Source: Roseimicrobium sp. ORNL1 (GTDB lineage: Bacteria; Verrucomicrobiota; Verrucomicrobiia; Verrucomicrobiales; Verrucomicrobiaceae). From it: a stretch of 64,000 nucleotides of DNA. The stretch covers positions 1,674,001 through 1,738,000 of the forward strand of contig NZ_CP049143.1 of the NCBI RefSeq assembly GCF_011044495.1, written 5' to 3'. The translations under genes and the position numbers were made by a program. The notes under the pieces are model-generated. The model saw only the letters and a program-made list of their open reading frames with translations. It made no database searches and was not told the origin of the DNA. Below, piece by piece: positions 1 through 7,959 of the stretch (positions are counted from its first letter, which is position 1; each line of letters starts with the position of its first letter).

Positions 1-187
1 GGCGGAGCAGGTAGCTCAGTTCTGCGCCCTGCTGCACGAGATGGGAGCCAGCCAGTCCGGCCACTTTTTGTGTAAAATCCTTCATGCCCAGCAGCTCGCT
101 GAGCACCAGGCCGGAGTCATTAAAACTCAGGGTCTGGTCAAAGTCGCTCGCCACGAGATACGTGGGGTTGAGGTCTGAGGTTTTCAT
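1..187 (-). CDS. HAD-family hydrolase, N-terminal part (cut by window edge)
   Basis: The reverse strand opens with ATG at 187 and reads 62 codons to the window edge without a stop. Residues 14-18 read DFDQT, the DxDxT nucleophile motif of haloacid-dehalogenase-type phosphatases, preceded by a hydrophobic beta strand (YLVAS), as expected for HAD motif I. The catalytic nucleophile would be the first Asp. The rest of the protein, including motifs II-IV and the cap domain, lies outside the window, so the substrate cannot be assigned. It is divergent from the GntR-type regulator at 347, with about 160 bases between the two starts. That placement makes it a possible target of the regulator, but this is inference only. 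Confidence 0.7.
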   Translation of the reverse strand, partial: MKTSDLNPTYLVASDFDQTLSFNDSGLVLSELLGMKDFTQKVAGLAGSHLVQQGAELSYLLR

Positions 188-346
188 GAGACAAGGATCG
201 CATAGCTGATATATCTGGCAATTCACCAAAGGAGGGCGGTGAGCCGTAAATGAAGTGAAATGCATTGGTAGTGAGTGAAAAGCGGCGGCGCTACACTGGG
301 TTGAAATTGCGTTGCTAATTGCAAAATCTGTTATATCATTTGCCTC

Positions 347-1468
347 GTGCCTGCCGCGCTTCCCCTCTCTGCTCCCACCAAGCACCGGCAGGTTTTTGAC
401 ACGCTGAGGCATGAGATTCTGACGGGCAAATACCAGCCGGGTCAGCGTCTGCCCAGCGAGGCGGAACTGGTGAAGCGTTTTGGCGCCTCTCGCATCACGG
501 TGGGGCGTGCGGTGCGGGAGTTGCAGCAGAGGCAGCTGGTGGACCGCAAGGCGGGCTCAGGGACCTATGTGCGTGGCGAGCCCGGGCAGGGATTGTCGTT
601 TGGGCTGCTCATTCCGGACTTTGGTCGCACGGAGATTTTTGAGCCCATCTGCCACGGCATGGCGGATGCACCCCAGGCTTCCAACCATGTGCTGATTTGG
701 GGGCAGGGGACTGGGATGGTGGCAGCCGGTGAAGTGAGCCGGCAGGCCCGGGCGCTGCAGCTTTGCCAGCAGTATGTGTCGCGACGCGTAGCAGGCGTGT
801 TCTTTGCGCCATTGGAGCGGCTTTCGCCGGGAGATGATACTAATGCGCGCATCATGGCTGCCTTTGATCAGGCGAGCATTCCCGTGGTGTTGATTGACCG
901 CGACCATCTGCCGTATCCACACCGCAGCCGGCATGACCTGGTGGGCATCGACAACCGGCGTGCAGGTTTCCGCATAACAGCGCATCTGCTCGGGTTGGGA
1001 GCGAAGCGTGTTGCTTTCGTCAGCTATCCCAACTCACCCTCTACCATCGGCGAACGTCTGGCGGGGTACCGGGAAGCGTTGCTTGTGCAGGGTGTGGCGC
1101 CGGATTCTGCGCTCGTGCGTGAACTGGAGGGAGATTCCGTGGAAGCCGCCACAGAGGTTGCGAAGTCGTTGGACGTGGATGCCATCGTCTGTGGCAATGA
1201 TCGTACCGCAGGCCGCTTGATGCAGGGACTGGCCGCCTGTGGCAAACGTGTGCCGATCGATGTGCGGCTCGCGGGAATTGATGACGTGGGCTATGCCACA
1301 CTGCTGCCCGTGCCTCTCACTACGATGCACCAGCCGTGTCGTGAGATAGGCATGGCCGCGATGACTGCCATGCTGGAGCGTACCACGCGGCCGGACATGC
1401 CGGTGCGCGACATCCTCCTGGAGTGCCCGCTGGTGGTGCGGGATTCGTGCGGAGCGAAGTTGTCGTAA
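347..1468 (+). CDS. GntR-family regulator with LacI-type sugar-binding domain
   Basis: This 373 aa protein starts with GTG. Residues 10-75 form a GntR winged helix ([20 protein letters not shown], then [13 protein letters not shown]). The remainder (about 80-365) is a periplasmic-binding-protein-like ligand domain of the LacI/GalR class, with the VLIDRD strand, GIDNRRAG, and a C-terminal [19 protein letters not shown] segment typical of LacI effector domains. Such GntR-LacI chimeras (AraR type) usually repress carbohydrate genes and are released by a sugar. It is divergent from the HAD gene. AT-rich sequence with repeated TTGC/GCAA motifs lies just before the start (313-332) and may be an operator, but no clean palindrome is visible. 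The effector is unknown. Confidence 0.85.
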   Translation: MPAALPLSAPTKHRQVFDTLRHEILTGKYQPGQRLPSEAELVKRFGASRITVGRAVRELQQRQLVDRKAGSGTYVRGEPGQGLSFGLLIPDFGRTEIFEPICHGMADAPQASNHVLIWGQGTGMVAAGEVSRQARALQLCQQYVSRRVAGVFFAPLERLSPGDDTNARIMAAFDQASIPVVLIDRDHLPYPHRSRHDLVGIDNRRAGFRITAHLLGLGAKRVAFVSYPNSPSTIGERLAGYREALLVQGVAPDSALVRELEGDSVEAATEVAKSLDVDAIVCGNDRTAGRLMQGLAACGKRVPIDVRLAGIDDVGYATLLPVPLTTMHQPCREIGMAAMTAMLERTTRPDMPVRDILLECPLVVRDSCGAKLS

Positions 1469-1489
1469 GCGACTGAGCGGGTGTACCAA

Positions 1490-1942
1490 CTACTGAGATT
1501 GATCGACATGCCGATTCCAAGCGTCCCAGTCGAAAGTCCGGCCCCGAGCATCTTCAAAACCCATTTCCCACGGCTGCCGATGCACCTTGACCCGCGTCGG
1601 TTTGACAAGCGGTCCATGCGCCCGATCCCAGATGGGTGTCTGTTCACGTCCGAATACCACCCGCTCTACGCTGCTTGGAATCACCGTTTCGAAGTTTATC
1701 TCGGGAGAGAGGCTATTCCGCGAGCCAAGCTCCATTGTCACTCTAAGCTCATCGTTGCTATGTTCGCTCGCAATCCTCTTAATTCCTCCCATGCTTTGGT
1801 TGATACGGCCTTCGAGGTGGAGGATGGCTTTCCCCCTTGCTGTCTTGCTGGTCACCAAAATCGGATGAATGTCCCGCAATTCTACGTCCATCCGTGGTTT
1901 GGTGCACGAGGAAAGCCCGCGCCAAGAGCCATCAATAAACAT
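1490..1942 (-). CDS. Hypothetical protein
   Basis: About 150 aa of unrecognised function. I prefer the ATG at 1942 because a GGAGG lies 12 bases upstream; an in-frame ATG at 2032 would add 30 residues of poor character. The sequence has ordinary protein composition, with alternating strand-like segments (ELRDIHPILVTS, KAILHLEG, DELRVTMELG, EINFETVIPSSVERVVFG) and a Trp/Arg-rich C terminus (TPIWDRAH, PWEMGF, FDWDAW). That looks more protein-like than the competing plus-strand reading frame at 1481-1954. There is no signal peptide or membrane segment. It is convergent with the GntR gene. Local base composition is lower in GC than the neighbours, which could indicate recent acquisition. Confidence 0.5.
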   Translation of the reverse strand: MFIDGSWRGLSSCTKPRMDVELRDIHPILVTSKTARGKAILHLEGRINQSMGGIKRIASEHSNDELRVTMELGSRNSLSPEINFETVIPSSVERVVFGREQTPIWDRAHGPLVKPTRVKVHRQPWEMGFEDARGRTFDWDAWNRHVDQSQ

Positions 1943-2069
1943 AGGGAGAAGTAACCTCCGTAATTTCTTTGGTGCTTTGATGCCATGCTCGTGCGCTCCG
2001 TTTGCATTTTGAATTGGACACTTCAGGCACACGGGTTGTCAACGGGGTTCCGCTGGCTAGGGTCGGTGA

Positions 2070-3055
2070 ATGGCGGACTCGCATCTCACCCCTTCATCCA
2101 CTTCCCACCAGGTAGATATCAAACGCATCGGCATTCTAGGCGCAGGGCAGATGGGCGCTGCGGCGGCGGTGATGTTCCGCAGGGCAGGATTTGAAGTGCG
2201 GCTGTGGGCCCGGCGTGAGGAGAAGCTGCTGGAGTCGAGGACGGCGCTGGCGGCGGTGGAGTCTTTTTTGGATGGGCATTTCGGAACCGTGCAGGGAGGC
2301 GGGGGAGTGCTGCATTTGGAGTCGTCGTTCGCGGAAGTGGACGCCACCTCGGATGCAGTGCTGGAGTGCGTGGTGGAGGACATGGGCCAGAAGATTGAGC
2401 TGTTGAAGCAGTTGAAGAGTTGTCGCGAGCGCGGTGCTTTGGTGATGACGTGCACAAGCGCTCTGTGCATCTCGGACATGGCTGCCGGGAGCGGCATGGA
2501 GCCCGTGCTCGTAGGCGCACATTTCTGGAATCCACCGCACTTGATTCCGGTGGTGGAGATCATCGGAGGAAAGGACACACCCGCCATGCAGGTGGAGCGG
2601 GCGATGGCGCTGATGAAGACCGTGGGCAAGATTCCCGTGAAGTGCGCGGATGTGCCCGCTTTGTGGGGAATCGCCTGCATGCATGCCATGTGGCGCGAAG
2701 CATTGGCGATGGTGGATGCTGGCGTGTGCTCCGCGCAGGACATCGACCGCGTGGTGAAGTGGACCTTTGCGCTACGCCGCCGGCGTTGGGGCCGATGGAA
2801 AACATCGACCTCGTGGGCATCGGCCTCGTGCACCGGGTGGAGTCGTACCTGTTCCCGCATCTTGCCACGAATGCGGCGCCTTCCGAGGCCCTGAGTTCAC
2901 GACTGCAAAGCGGGGAGACCGGCATGGATGCGGGTCGGGGTTTCTATGACTGGAAGGAGCGCGATGCGCAGGCCACGGTGGCGCTGAGAGATCGGCAAAT
3001 TGTGAGACAGTTGCAATTCCTCCGGGAACAGGGCGTTTTTGACAATCCCCAATAG
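2070..3055 (+). pseudogene. 3-hydroxyacyl-CoA dehydrogenase family protein, interrupted by a frameshift
   Basis: The N-terminal frame starting at 2070 carries a Rossmann motif (IGILGAGQMG, residues 20-29) and the family signature GAHFWNPPHLIPVVEIIGG. At about 2771-2790 the homology leaves this frame. The C-terminal domain (PALGPMENIDLVGIGLVHRV onward to stop at 3055) continues in the frame offset by minus one. The combined span of 986 nt is one base short of a whole number of codons, consistent with loss of a single base in the GC-rich stretch around 2775-2790. The intact protein would be about 328 aa, normal for single-domain NAD-dependent 3-hydroxyacyl-CoA or L-gulonate dehydrogenases. Without the repair the protein loses its C-terminal dimerisation domain. 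This may be a true pseudogene or an assembly error. Confidence 0.8.
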
Positions 3056-3069
3056 TTCAATCCATCACC

Positions 3070-4047
3070 ATGCGGCGCTTTCCCTGTTCCATGAATTTCA
3101 TCCCCCGACTCTTCCTTTCACTATCCATCCTCACGCTGGGCTTGGTCCAGGCGGGCGCGCAGGAGGCGGGGGTAGAGCGCATCCGCGATGTGATCTACAC
3201 GAAGCATGATGGCGTGGCGCTGACCATGGATGTCTTCAAGCCGGAGAAGCCGAATGGCGCGGGCATCATCAAGATCATCAGCGGCGGATGGAAGTCGAAT
3301 CACAAGGGCATCAGCGATGGTGGCTGGCCGAAGGCGGGATATACGACTTTCGTGGTGGTGCATGGCACGCAGCCCCGTTTCCAGGTGGAAGAGATCGTGG
3401 CGGACCTGAACCGCGCCGTGCGGTTCATTCGTGCGAATGCCGCGCAGTACGGGGTGGATCCGAACAAGCTCGGTGTCACCGGCGGCAGCGCGGGCGGTCA
3501 CCTCAGCCTCATGCTTGCGACTCGTGGTGGCCCTGGCGATCCGAAGGCGGAAGATCCGATCGATCGCGAGAGCAGCGCGGTGAATGCGGTGGCCTGTTTC
3601 TACCCGCCCACGGACTATTTGAACTGGTTTGAAGACGGTGACAATGCGGTGGGCATTGGCAAGCTCGAAGCCTATGCAGGCGCCTTCGGCCCGAAGGCTG
3701 CGACGGCTGAAGGCAGAGAAGCGCTTGGTAAGGAACTCTCGCCCATCTACTGGGTGCACAAGGGTCAGCCTCCCATCTTCATTGTGCATGGGGATGCCGA
3801 CCCACAGGTGTCGATCACGCAGGCGCATCGCTTCTTCAAGAAGTGCGGTGAGGTGGGAACGCCGTGTGAGATCTTCATCCGCGAAGGCGCCGGGCACGGT
3901 GGCTGGCAGGAGATGACGGAGGACACCGCGAGGATGACGGAGTGGTTTGATCTCCAACTCCTCGGCAAGCAGCCGGCAAAGCCCTTCAAGCTGGGCATTT
4001 CCTCCGGACCGAGCACGCCGGTGAAGAAGCCTGCGGCGACGCGCTGA
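3070..4047 (+). CDS. Secreted alpha/beta hydrolase (BD-FAE / carboxylesterase-like)
   Basis: 325 aa with an N-terminal signal peptide (hydrophobic LFLSLSILTLGLVQAGA, cleavage near AGA-QE). A second in-frame ATG at 3091 gives a more compact signal sequence and may be the true start. The nucleophile elbow is GGSAGGHL. The acid lies in HGDADPQV and the catalytic His in GAGHGG, in the correct order for the alpha/beta-hydrolase triad. The oxyanion region GGWKSNHKG resembles feruloyl/xylan esterase-type proteins. It follows the dehydrogenase by 14 bases. A periplasmic or secreted esterase acting on acylated polysaccharide or small esters is likely; the exact substrate is unknown. Confidence 0.85.
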   Translation: MRRFPCSMNFIPRLFLSLSILTLGLVQAGAQEAGVERIRDVIYTKHDGVALTMDVFKPEKPNGAGIIKIISGGWKSNHKGISDGGWPKAGYTTFVVVHGTQPRFQVEEIVADLNRAVRFIRANAAQYGVDPNKLGVTGGSAGGHLSLMLATRGGPGDPKAEDPIDRESSAVNAVACFYPPTDYLNWFEDGDNAVGIGKLEAYAGAFGPKAATAEGREALGKELSPIYWVHKGQPPIFIVHGDADPQVSITQAHRFFKKCGEVGTPCEIFIREGAGHGGWQEMTEDTARMTEWFDLQLLGKQPAKPFKLGISSGPSTPVKKPAATR

Positions 4048-4099
4048 GTTCTTCCATCAACAGTTGAAAAAGGTCTTGTTCAGGGAGCCGGGGACTGGG

Positions 4100-4266
4100 C
4101 AAAGGAGCGTGGACACTCTTGTCCGCCGTTCTATTGTGTAGCGACCTTCTTGATACGGAAGCGACTCGTGACATCACTGGATCATCTGGTGGCATGTGGC
4201 CTTGCCTGCCAGATGAAAGAGGGTGGTGCGTCAGGGATGGCGGACAAGAGTGTCCACGCTCCTTTG
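4100..4266. repeat. MITE-like palindromic element, copy 1 (family A)
   Basis: This 167 bp non-coding element has perfect 28 bp terminal inverted repeats: the left arm at 4100-4127 begins CAAAGGAGCGTGGACACTC and the right arm is at 4239-4266. A second copy lies at 57900-58067 in opposite orientation, with matching interior sequence (the GGCATGTGGCCTTGCCTGCCAGATGA-type core at 4190-4216). No transposase frame is present and no clear target-site duplication is visible. It fills the gap between the convergent esterase and TMEM43-like genes. Confidence 0.85.
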
Positions 4267-4322
4267 CAAGGCCAGGCGCATCACCTTGGGATTGAATGGC
4301 TCCCTCGCAGGCATCCCACCAA

Positions 4323-5465
4323 TTACCCCACGGCTGTCTTGCGATACTTCATGCCCCAGCCGATGCCGAGGGCTGCCATGATGATGAGCAGCACGATGGT
4401 AAGAAGCGGACGGTAGGCGAACCACGCGGTGCCGATGACCAGCAGGGACAGCATCACCGCGAGCACGGCAGAGAACAACGTGACGCCGGTGGAGAGCAGG
4501 CGGCTGACGAAGGGAACCGAGCGGCCCAAGGAGGCGAGTGGATTGAAGAGCAACCGGATGCCCGCGAAGACAAAGAGGGTTCCCACGAGGCGAATGGCCC
4601 AGGTGAGGGCGATGTTCTCCTTCACCGCGCGATCAAACATGACATCGGCGCCCACATGGCCATCGGCCACGAGTTCGATGAAGGTGCCTGCCTTGGTGGG
4701 ATAGGGTGTGATGGAAGTGCCGGTCTGGCGTCCCACGATGCTGTGGGGGCCGGGCTTGAGAATCCGCCAGGTGACCTTGAGATCGCCGACCTGGGGCATG
4801 AGCGGGTTGGCTCCGAAGTAAAGGGTGCTGTCCTGCAACTGCGGCGGATTGGGCTCGGTGAAGGTGTAGGCGCTTTCATTCATCGGCAGCGCCTGTCCTT
4901 CGCCGAGTTTTGCCACCAGACCTTCGGGAAGATGAAAGGCACCGATGGTCGCATCCTTCGCGGTCCATCCCTCGCTGGAGTAGCGCCATGCGGTGGGGTT
5001 GGTGTGGTTGAGCGGTTGGTTGAAGGAGGCGGAGTTGATGGGCTTGTCGTCCCACACCTTGTCATAAGTGTAGGTCGTGGTGCCGTTGCGGCTGCTGTCG
5101 TTGTTCGAATAGGTGGTCTCAGAACTTTCCTTCCACTGGTACATCTGAACCTTGCGTGCGAGGCGCAACGCCAGTTGTTTGATGCCAAAGGCGCTGTCCT
5201 CCAGCGGGACTTTTGTGACGGCCTCGCCGGAGAGATGCACCAGCTTCGACTCCTGCTGGGCATCGACTTTCGCAGCGTCCACGGGAACGACGATGGCGGC
5301 GCCTTCTGCAAGGCCCCGGGCTGTCCGGATGGCGCGACCTTCATTCTTCCACAACACGACGGTGAAGACCAGAAGGAGCAACAGGCCGATGCCTGAGCTG
5401 ATGAGCGTGGCTTTCACTCCCTGCATCAGGGAGCTGGAGGTGCTTCCGGGAAGAGGCGGTGGCAT
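4323..5465 (-). CDS. TMEM43 (LUMA)-family membrane protein
   Basis: 380 aa. One transmembrane segment lies near the N terminus (LISSGIGLLLLLVFTVVLW, about residues 21-40) and is followed directly by KNEGRA. A large non-cytoplasmic region follows (about 45-285), then three or four closely spaced hydrophobic segments at the C terminus (IRLVGTLFVFAGIRLLF; LFSAVLAVMLSLLVIGTAWF; LLTIVLLIIMAALGIGWGM). This topology, the N-terminal motif and the WFAYRPL motif in the C-terminal membrane region match bacterial members of the TMEM43/DUF1625 family. The role in bacteria is not established. Its start is 68 bases downstream of the stop of the MotA/TolQ-like gene on the same strand, so the two may be co-transcribed. 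Confidence 0.8.
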   Translation of the reverse strand: MPPPLPGSTSSSLMQGVKATLISSGIGLLLLLVFTVVLWKNEGRAIRTARGLAEGAAIVVPVDAAKVDAQQESKLVHLSGEAVTKVPLEDSAFGIKQLALRLARKVQMYQWKESSETTYSNNDSSRNGTTTYTYDKVWDDKPINSASFNQPLNHTNPTAWRYSSEGWTAKDATIGAFHLPEGLVAKLGEGQALPMNESAYTFTEPNPPQLQDSTLYFGANPLMPQVGDLKVTWRILKPGPHSIVGRQTGTSITPYPTKAGTFIELVADGHVGADVMFDRAVKENIALTWAIRLVGTLFVFAGIRLLFNPLASLGRSVPFVSRLLSTGVTLFSAVLAVMLSLLVIGTAWFAYRPLLTIVLLIIMAALGIGWGMKYRKTAVG

Positions 5466-5532
5466 GAAGGGGAACCGCGGAATGGTGCGGCGCGCCCACT
5501 TCTAGCGCCGAATTTTCTCCTCGCAACAACCC

Positions 5533-5964
5533 TCATGCGGGTGATGCGGGATGGCTCAGTTTTGGTGGAAAAAACTCATGCCGCTTGATGAGGGCGATGG
5601 CGAGGAGAAGGAGGCCCAGCGGGAGCAAGTACACAGCCGCTGACCAGGCCACACCACTTGCGATCATGAACCAGAAGACCCACTTGTCGCGGTAGGGTGT
5701 TGCGATCACCGCGATGCAAATCAACAAGGCGCCGATGGTGCCGACTCCCATGCCGATGGCTGTAGACCAGAGCACCTGCCCAATGGCAGCACTCAGGTGG
5801 CTTGGGTCTTCCACGCCGGCGGTTCCTAGCGTCTCAAACGCCTTGGTCATTCCGATGACCGTGCCGATCATGCCAATGAGAATAGCCAGATGCATCCATG
5901 CGCCGGTTTTGGCCAGCTTTCTGCCGGTGGCATGGGCGCTTGAGGTGTTTGGGGCTTCCGACAT
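5533..5964 (-). CDS. MotA/TolQ/ExbB proton-channel-like membrane protein
   Basis: About 143 aa from the ATG at 5964 (MSEAPNTSS). An upstream in-frame ATG at 6174 would add a basic, low-quality extension overlapping the divergent DUF1343 gene, so it was rejected. Three hydrophobic segments are visible: AWMHLAILIGMIGTVIGMTKAF (about 22-43), a central LSAAIGQVLWSTAIGMGVGTIGALLICIAVIA, and the C-terminal pair FWFMIASGVAWSAAVYLLP / LGLLLLAIALI. The G-TVIGM-AFETL and LSAAIGQVLWSTAIGMGVG segments resemble the TolQ/ExbB/MotA signature. No TolR/ExbD partner is adjacent, so the coupled function is unknown. Confidence 0.7.
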   Translation of the reverse strand: MSEAPNTSSAHATGRKLAKTGAWMHLAILIGMIGTVIGMTKAFETLGTAGVEDPSHLSAAIGQVLWSTAIGMGVGTIGALLICIAVIATPYRDKWVFWFMIASGVAWSAAVYLLPLGLLLLAIALIKRHEFFPPKLSHPASPA

Positions 5965-6087
5965 CGCCGGATGATACGTTGGCGAGGCATCACCTTGCAC
6001 GGTTTTTTCCAGTGTACGTGAAGTGCAGGTTCGCGTCTGCCTTCTCCGCCCGCTTGCAATTGCATGCCTTTCCTGCGATGGAGGACG

Positions 6088-7326
6088 ATGAACCTCCGAA
6101 CTCTGATCCTTGGCGTGCTCGCGACCACGGCGCTGACGCTGGCCAGTTGTACCACGCCCTCGACGCAGGTGCATGGACCTGCGAATGGCGGACCGTTCCG
6201 GCTGGGCGTGGATGTGCTCGCGGGAAACAACTGGGATCTACTGCGCGGCAAGAGAGTGGGCCTCATCTGCAATCAAACGAGCATGACGGCCAGCGGCCTG
6301 ACCACGCGTGCGGCGATGAAGCGTGGCGGCGTGAACCTGGTCGCGTTGTATGCGCCGGAGCATGGCATCGACGGCACCATCAAGGCCGGGGTGCATGTGC
6401 GGAATGCGCGCGATGGCCAGACGGGATTGCCGGTGTACTCGCTGTATGGAGACACGCGCAAACCCACGCCGGCGATGCTGGCTCCGATCGATGTGCTGGT
6501 GTTTGACCTGCAGGACATCGGCTCGCGCAGCTACACGTACATCTCCACCATGGTACTGGCGATGGAGGCCTGCGGTGAGACGGGGAAGGAATTTGTGGTG
6601 CTGGACCGCCCCAACCCCTTGGGTGGCATCCGAGTGGAAGGGCCGCCGGTGGAGCCCCGATGGAAATCCTTCGTGAGCCAGGTGAATGTGCCTTATGTGC
6701 ACGGCATGACGGCTGGTGAGCTCGCGATGATGACAGCAGGCCAGGGCTGGGTGAGCCGCCGTCCCAACCTGCGCGTAGTGAAAATGACCGGGTGGAACCG
6801 TGGCATGCTGTGGGACAACACCGGCCTGCGCTGGTACCGCACCTCGCCAAATATTCCGCACTCCACCTCGCCGCTGTACTACGTGACCACAGGCATCCTC
6901 GGTGGTGCTGCTGGGGTAGACGTGGGGATTGGCACGGAGAATCCCTTCGGCTATGCCGGCGGCAGTGGGGTGAATGGCGCGGCCTTCTGCGGCTACTGCC
7001 AGCGCCTCGGGTTCCCCGGCGTGAGGTTTACCCCGTACAGTAAAAATGGCTTTGGTGGCGCGAGACTGGCCATCGACGGTCGCTCCCCGGCGAACCTCGT
7101 CGCGCTGGATGTCTACATGCTCGCCGAGCTAAATCGCCAGTCACGGGGCCGTGTGCTGGGCAAGATGTCCGGCTCGCAGATCAACCTTTTCAACAAGGTG
7201 TATGGCAGCGATTCCCTGCGCCGCGACCTCCTGCGTGGGGTGCCCCCGCAGCGGATTGTTTCTTCATGGAAAGGCTTTGAACAAGGTTTCAGAGGCAGGC
7301 GGCAGGCGTACCTGATGTATCCCTGA
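6088..7326 (+). CDS. DUF1343 lipoprotein, exo-beta-N-acetylmuramidase NamZ-like
   Basis: About 412 aa from ATG 6088; an alternative ATG at 6064 adds 8 residues. The N terminus is a lipoprotein signal peptide with lipobox LASC followed by TTPST. The body matches DUF1343: GVDVLAGNNWDLLRGKRVGLICNQTS, YAPEHGIDG, DVLVFDLQDIGSRSYTYISTM, VVLDRPNPLGG, and YVHGMTAGELA. Family members such as Bacillus NamZ remove terminal MurNAc from peptidoglycan fragments, so a role in cell-wall recycling at the outer envelope is likely. It is divergent from the MotA/TolQ-like gene. The match is strong along the full length. Confidence 0.9.
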   Translation: MNLRTLILGVLATTALTLASCTTPSTQVHGPANGGPFRLGVDVLAGNNWDLLRGKRVGLICNQTSMTASGLTTRAAMKRGGVNLVALYAPEHGIDGTIKAGVHVRNARDGQTGLPVYSLYGDTRKPTPAMLAPIDVLVFDLQDIGSRSYTYISTMVLAMEACGETGKEFVVLDRPNPLGGIRVEGPPVEPRWKSFVSQVNVPYVHGMTAGELAMMTAGQGWVSRRPNLRVVKMTGWNRGMLWDNTGLRWYRTSPNIPHSTSPLYYVTTGILGGAAGVDVGIGTENPFGYAGGSGVNGAAFCGYCQRLGFPGVRFTPYSKNGFGGARLAIDGRSPANLVALDVYMLAELNRQSRGRVLGKMSGSQINLFNKVYGSDSLRRDLLRGVPPQRIVSSWKGFEQGFRGRRQAYLMYP

Positions 7327-7337
7327 TGCAATCTCCC

Positions 7338-7372
7338 CAGAGAAACCACTGGACGCCCTACGGGTTTCTCTG
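7338..7372 (+). terminator. Hairpin after the DUF1343 gene (possible terminator)
   Basis: A perfect 10 bp stem (CAGAGAAACC / GGTTTCTCTG) encloses a 15-base loop, 12 bases after the stop of the DUF1343 gene. No U-tract follows, so factor-independent termination is uncertain. It may instead protect the transcript end. Confidence 0.4.
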
Positions 7373-7428
7373 CCACAAATAGGCCAGCACGGGCCTGGCC
7401 CAATCTCATATTTTTCTCAAACTGACTG

Positions 7429-7959
7429 ATGGCAAAGAAAGCAGCAAGCAAGAAGACCGCCAAGCCGACGACGGTGGCAGCGGCAGCTCCCTCCAAATTC
7501 GAAGGGGAGGCCATGGCCAAGGCCGCGGCGAACTACGCGGATGACAAGAAGGCGGAGGACATCGTGATCATGGACGTGCGCGGCATCTCGCCGGTCACGG
7601 ACTACTTCGTGATCTGCAGCGTGACTTCCATGCCGCAACTGCGCGCCGTGCGTGACGAGATTGAGTACCAGTTCAAGACGGAGCACAACGCCCGTCCGCT
7701 TGCCGGGGATCGCAATCTGGAAAGCCTGTGGCTCATCCTGCACTACGGCGATGTGATGATTCACGTCTTCCACAAGGAAAAGCGTGACTTCTACGCACTT
7801 GAGGACCTGTGGAGTGACGCGCCGGTGGTGTCGTGGAGTCCCACGCTGCCCGCCGCCGCTGCCGCAGCGAAAAAGGTCACCGCAGTGAAGAAGGCTCCCG
7901 CCAAAAAGACGGCGGCCAAGAAAGCCGCAAGCAAGAAGGCGACGAAGAAGGCCAAATGA
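7429..7959 (+). CDS. rsfS: Ribosome silencing factor RsfS with lysine-rich N- and C-terminal tails
   Basis: 176 aa. The core (about residues 25-135) is RsfS/Iojap: KAANYADDKKAEDIVIMDVRG, SPVTDYFVICSVTS, and WLILHYGDVMIHVFHKEKRDFYALEDLW, with the conserved D-Y-F and H-F residues. RsfS binds ribosomal protein uL14 and blocks subunit joining when nutrients are scarce. The usual length is about 105-130 aa. Here there is an N-terminal KKAASKKTAKP segment and a C-terminal tail of roughly 30 residues built from KKA/AKK units, resembling histone H1-like tails. The stop overlaps the cinA start (ATGA), so the two are translationally coupled. Confidence 0.92.
   Translation: MAKKAASKKTAKPTTVAAAAPSKFEGEAMAKAAANYADDKKAEDIVIMDVRGISPVTDYFVICSVTSMPQLRAVRDEIEYQFKTEHNARPLAGDRNLESLWLILHYGDVMIHVFHKEKRDFYALEDLWSDAPVVSWSPTLPAAAAAAKKVTAVKKAPAKKTAAKKAASKKATKKAK

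Noticed and set aside
1-40. tRNA-like text (GGTAGCTCAGT) at the window start
   Set aside because: It lies inside the HAD coding frame on the minus strand, and no anticodon or T-arm pairing follows.
1481-1954. 157 aa plus-strand frame after the GntR gene
   Set aside because: The minus-strand frame over the same DNA has better protein character and a GGAGG before its start.
4100-4266. Insertion sequence with its own transposase
   Set aside because: The 167 bp between the outer ends cannot encode a transposase, and none is found in the window.
4296-5396. 366 aa open frame on the plus strand
   Set aside because: It is antisense to the TMEM43-like gene, whose membrane helices and motifs are clear; the plus frame has Gly/Glu/His-rich shadow composition.
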